Source of the DNA: Ectopseudomonas composti
GTDB lineage: Bacteria > Pseudomonadota > Gammaproteobacteria > Pseudomonadales > Pseudomonadaceae
DNA: 64,000 nt
NCBI RefSeq assembly: GCF_900115475.1
Contig: NZ_FOWP01000008.1
Location: 1 to 64,000 of the forward strand
Reading direction: 5' to 3'
Shown: positions 61,822-64,000 of the stretch, piece by piece
Layout: every line of letters begins with the position of its first letter
How positions within the stretch are numbered: position 1 is the stretch's first letter
Translations under genes and position numbers: made by a program
The notes under the pieces: generated by a model
Databases searched by the model: none
The model's input: the letters and a program-made list of their open reading frames with translations, nothing else
Told to the model about the DNA's origin: nothing

Positions 61822-64000
61822 ATGCCCCGCTTGCCGGCCATTGTGCTGTTGTGCCTGGCGTACTGGATGACCCCGGCTCTAGCCCTGACGCTCAGCGAGG
61901 ATGAGCGCACCTGGCTAGCCAACCACCCCGAGCTGCGCCTGGGTGTCGATGCATCCTGGCCACCCTTCGAATTTCGTGACGAACAGGGCAACTACCACGG
62001 CCTGACCGCCGACTATGTGCGGCTGATCGAAGAGCGCCTTGGCGTGCAATTGCAGCCTGTCGAACCCAGCAACTGGGGCGCGATACTGGAACAGGCACGC
62101 CGGGGTCAGGTAGACCTGCTTCCGGGCGTGATGTCGACACCCGAACGCCAGGAATACCTGACCTTCACCCGCCCCTACCTGGACTTCCCCATCGTCATCC
62201 TGGCCCGCGCTGGCGGGCCGCAGCCCAAGCAACTCAAAGACCTGTATGGCCTCAAGGTCGCCGTCGTCAGCAACTACGCCCCACACGAGCTGCTGCGCCA
62301 GCAACACCCCGACCTCAACCTGTTGCCGCTGCGCAACGTTGCCGCCGCCCTGCAGGCCCTGGCGACCAACGAGGCCGACGCCATGGTCGGCGACCTCGCT
62401 TCCAGCGTCTGGAGCCTGCGCCAGCTCAAGCTCGACGGTCTCTATATCAGCGGCGAGACGCCCTATCGCTATCAGCTGGCAATGGCCGCACCCCGTGGGC
62501 AAACCGTACTGGTCGGCATCCTCGACAGACTCTTCGCCGAGCTCAGCGCCGAAGAACTCACCGCCCTGCAGGAACCCTGGATCGGCAGCGTGCTGGACAA
62601 GCGCAACGTCTGGCACGAAACCCTGCTCTATGGCCTACCTGCCTTGCTCGGCCTGCTGGCGATCATCGCCATCATCCTGCGCATCAACCACCGCCTGAAA
62701 CGCGAGATGCGCAACCGTGAAGCGCTAGAGCAGGAACTGCGCAGCCGCGAGCAGCACTTTCGCGACATGGTCGAAAGCCTCTCGGCCATCACCTGGGAAA
62801 CCGAATCCAGCGGGCTCACCTACACCTACGTATCGCCGCACGCGGAAAAGCTGCTGGGCTACCCACTGCACGAATGGCTGGAGCCCGGCTTCTGGCAACG
62901 CCACCTGCACCCGGACGACCACCAGCGCACCCTGCGCAGCTGCCTGGAACAGTGCTCGGCCGGCAATGACCATGCGCTGGAATATCGCCTGCTCGCCGCT
63001 GACGGGCGCACGGTGTGGGTGCGCGATATCGTCACCTTGCTACAGCGCGACGAGCGCCAGGTGATTCGCGGCCTGATGGTCGATATCAGCGACGCCAAGC
63101 AGACCGAGCAGGCCCTGCGCCTGTCGGAACAGAAGTTCGCCTCGGTGTTCCAGCAGTGCCCGGACATCCTGATCATTACCCGCCGCGCCGACGGTGTGCT
63201 GCTGGAAGTGAACAGCACATTCGTCGAACAAACCGGCTTCAGCGTCGAGCAGGCCATCGGCAAGACCGCCACCGACCTCGACCTGTGGGGCGTGCCAGGC
63301 ATCGGTCCGAGCCTGTTGCTGCGCCTGCAGGATGAAAGCCTGCGTAATCTGGAAATGCCCTTCCGTCGTGCCGATGGCAGCCTCTTCACCGGGCTGATTT
63401 CGGCCAGCCCGTTCGTCCTCGACCACACCCCGGCACTGGTCGTGGTGGTACGCGACATCAGCCAGCTGAAGACCACCCAGCAGCAGTTGCAGATCTCCGA
63501 GGAGAAGTTCGCCAAGGCTTTTCATGCGTCGCCCGATGGCTTGCTGATCACCCGCCTGCGCGACGGACTGCTGGTGGAAGCCAACGAAGGCTTCAGCCGC
63601 ATCACCGGCTACAGCTTCGACGAAATCGCCGAACAGAGCACCCTCAGCCTGGGCATCTGGGCTGACCCGAAAGACCGTGAATTCCTGGTGCAACGTATTC
63701 GCGAGCAAGGCAGCGTGCGCGACATGATCGCCCCGGTGCGTACCAAGAGCGGCCACCTGCGCCTCTGCGAACTCTCCGCACAGCCGTTGCCCATCGGCGG
63801 TGACGAGTGCCTGCTGACCATCGCCCGCGACATCACCGAACGCCAGCAGATGCAGGAAGAACTGCAGCAAGCCGCCACCGTGTTCGAAAGCACCGCCGAA
63901 GGCGTGCTGATCACCGACCTCGAACAGCGCATCACTGCGGTCAACCGCGCCTTCACCCAGATCACCGGTTACAGCGAGGCCGAAGCCCTCGGCCAGCGCC
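61822..64000 (+). CDS. Periplasmic-sensor, multi-PAS signalling protein, N-terminal part (RmcA-like)
   Basis: An open frame from the ATG at 61822 to the right edge, with no stop (726 codons visible). It encodes a signal peptide, a periplasmic SBP_bac_3 domain (about 25-250, LRLGVDASWPPFEFRDEQGNY), a membrane helix (about 272-292) and three PAS/PAC units, with a fourth PAS starting (VFESTAEGVLITDLEQ). It lies next to rpoD, where PAO1 carries PA0575 (RmcA, four PAS domains, GGDEF and EAL). The GGDEF-EAL half would lie beyond the window and is not seen. RmcA is known to couple redox and metabolite signals to c-di-GMP. Confidence 0.85.
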   Translation, partial: MPRLPAIVLLCLAYWMTPALALTLSEDERTWLANHPELRLGVDASWPPFEFRDEQGNYHGLTADYVRLIEERLGVQLQPVEPSNWGAILEQARRGQVDLLPGVMSTPERQEYLTFTRPYLDFPIVILARAGGPQPKQLKDLYGLKVAVVSNYAPHELLRQQHPDLNLLPLRNVAAALQALATNEADAMVGDLASSVWSLRQLKLDGLYISGETPYRYQLAMAAPRGQTVLVGILDRLFAELSAEELTALQEPWIGSVLDKRNVWHETLLYGLPALLGLLAIIAIILRINHRLKREMRNREALEQELRSREQHFRDMVESLSAITWETESSGLTYTYVSPHAEKLLGYPLHEWLEPGFWQRHLHPDDHQRTLRSCLEQCSAGNDHALEYRLLAADGRTVWVRDIVTLLQRDERQVIRGLMVDISDAKQTEQALRLSEQKFASVFQQCPDILIITRRADGVLLEVNSTFVEQTGFSVEQAIGKTATDLDLWGVPGIGPSLLLRLQDESLRNLEMPFRRADGSLFTGLISASPFVLDHTPALVVVVRDISQLKTTQQQLQISEEKFAKAFHASPDGLLITRLRDGLLVEANEGFSRITGYSFDEIAEQSTLSLGIWADPKDREFLVQRIREQGSVRDMIAPVRTKSGHLRLCELSAQPLPIGGDECLLTIARDITERQQMQEELQQAATVFESTAEGVLITDLEQRITAVNRAFTQITGYSEAEALGQR

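Overview
The window is chromosomal core DNA of a Pseudomonas species. The evidence is GC-rich coding sequence, proteins that match Pseudomonas families end to end, and a gene order that follows, from memory, P. aeruginosa PAO1 from about PA0668 (tyrS) back to PA0575. The strain looks closer to the P. mendocina/oleovorans/pseudoalcaligenes group than to P. aeruginosa, but that is only an impression from divergence and gene content. I see no prophage, IS element, CRISPR array or tRNA gene. All genes are intact except the last, which runs off the right edge.

Layout. 1-386: four tandem sigma70 promoters pointing left, almost certainly driving an rRNA operon just outside the window. 0.4-7 kb: tyrS, an M23 envelope peptidase, anmK, erpA, a bactofilin, a coiled-coil membrane protein and argC. 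7-15.4 kb: hemJ, a nitronate monooxygenase, a DSD1-like PLP enzyme, a DUF805 protein, an SDR, an AAA+ ATPase facing an FGE-like protein, coq7 and an OsmC protein. 15.6-22 kb: vfr, then trpC, trpD, trpG and trpE on the minus strand with a 14-residue Trp leader peptide, then gph and rpe. The trpE-trpG junction, which holds the R/F pyocin cluster in PAO1, is only 13 bp here.

22-36 kb is the most distinctive part. A sigma54-type regulator, an iron-containing alcohol dehydrogenase, an unassigned permease and a GabD-like aldehyde dehydrogenase form a catabolic module, with a sigma54 promoter in front of the dehydrogenase. It sits between rpe and a polyamine/GABA-type ABC transporter with its own two-component system (AgtABCD/AgtSR-like). 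The likely theme is uptake and oxidation of C4/C5 omega-amino or omega-hydroxy acids to succinate or its homologue.

36-47 kb: envelope and recycling genes (DUF3530 protein, djlA, murU, amgK, lptD, surA) followed by pdxA, rsmA, apaG, apaH and glpE. 47-53 kb: the prkA, yeaH-like and spoVR-like stress module. 53-57 kb: a lipoprotein, cca, folK, folB, plsY and tsaD. 57-61.7 kb: the rpsU-dnaG-rpoD macromolecular-synthesis operon. 61.8 kb to the end: the N-terminal part of a periplasmic-sensor/multi-PAS protein, RmcA-like by position and architecture.

Intergenic spaces carry several families of short palindromic repeats (GTAGGAGCG, GTAGGGTGGAC and CGTAGCCCG types). Two of them appear to supply the stop codon of the gene before them.
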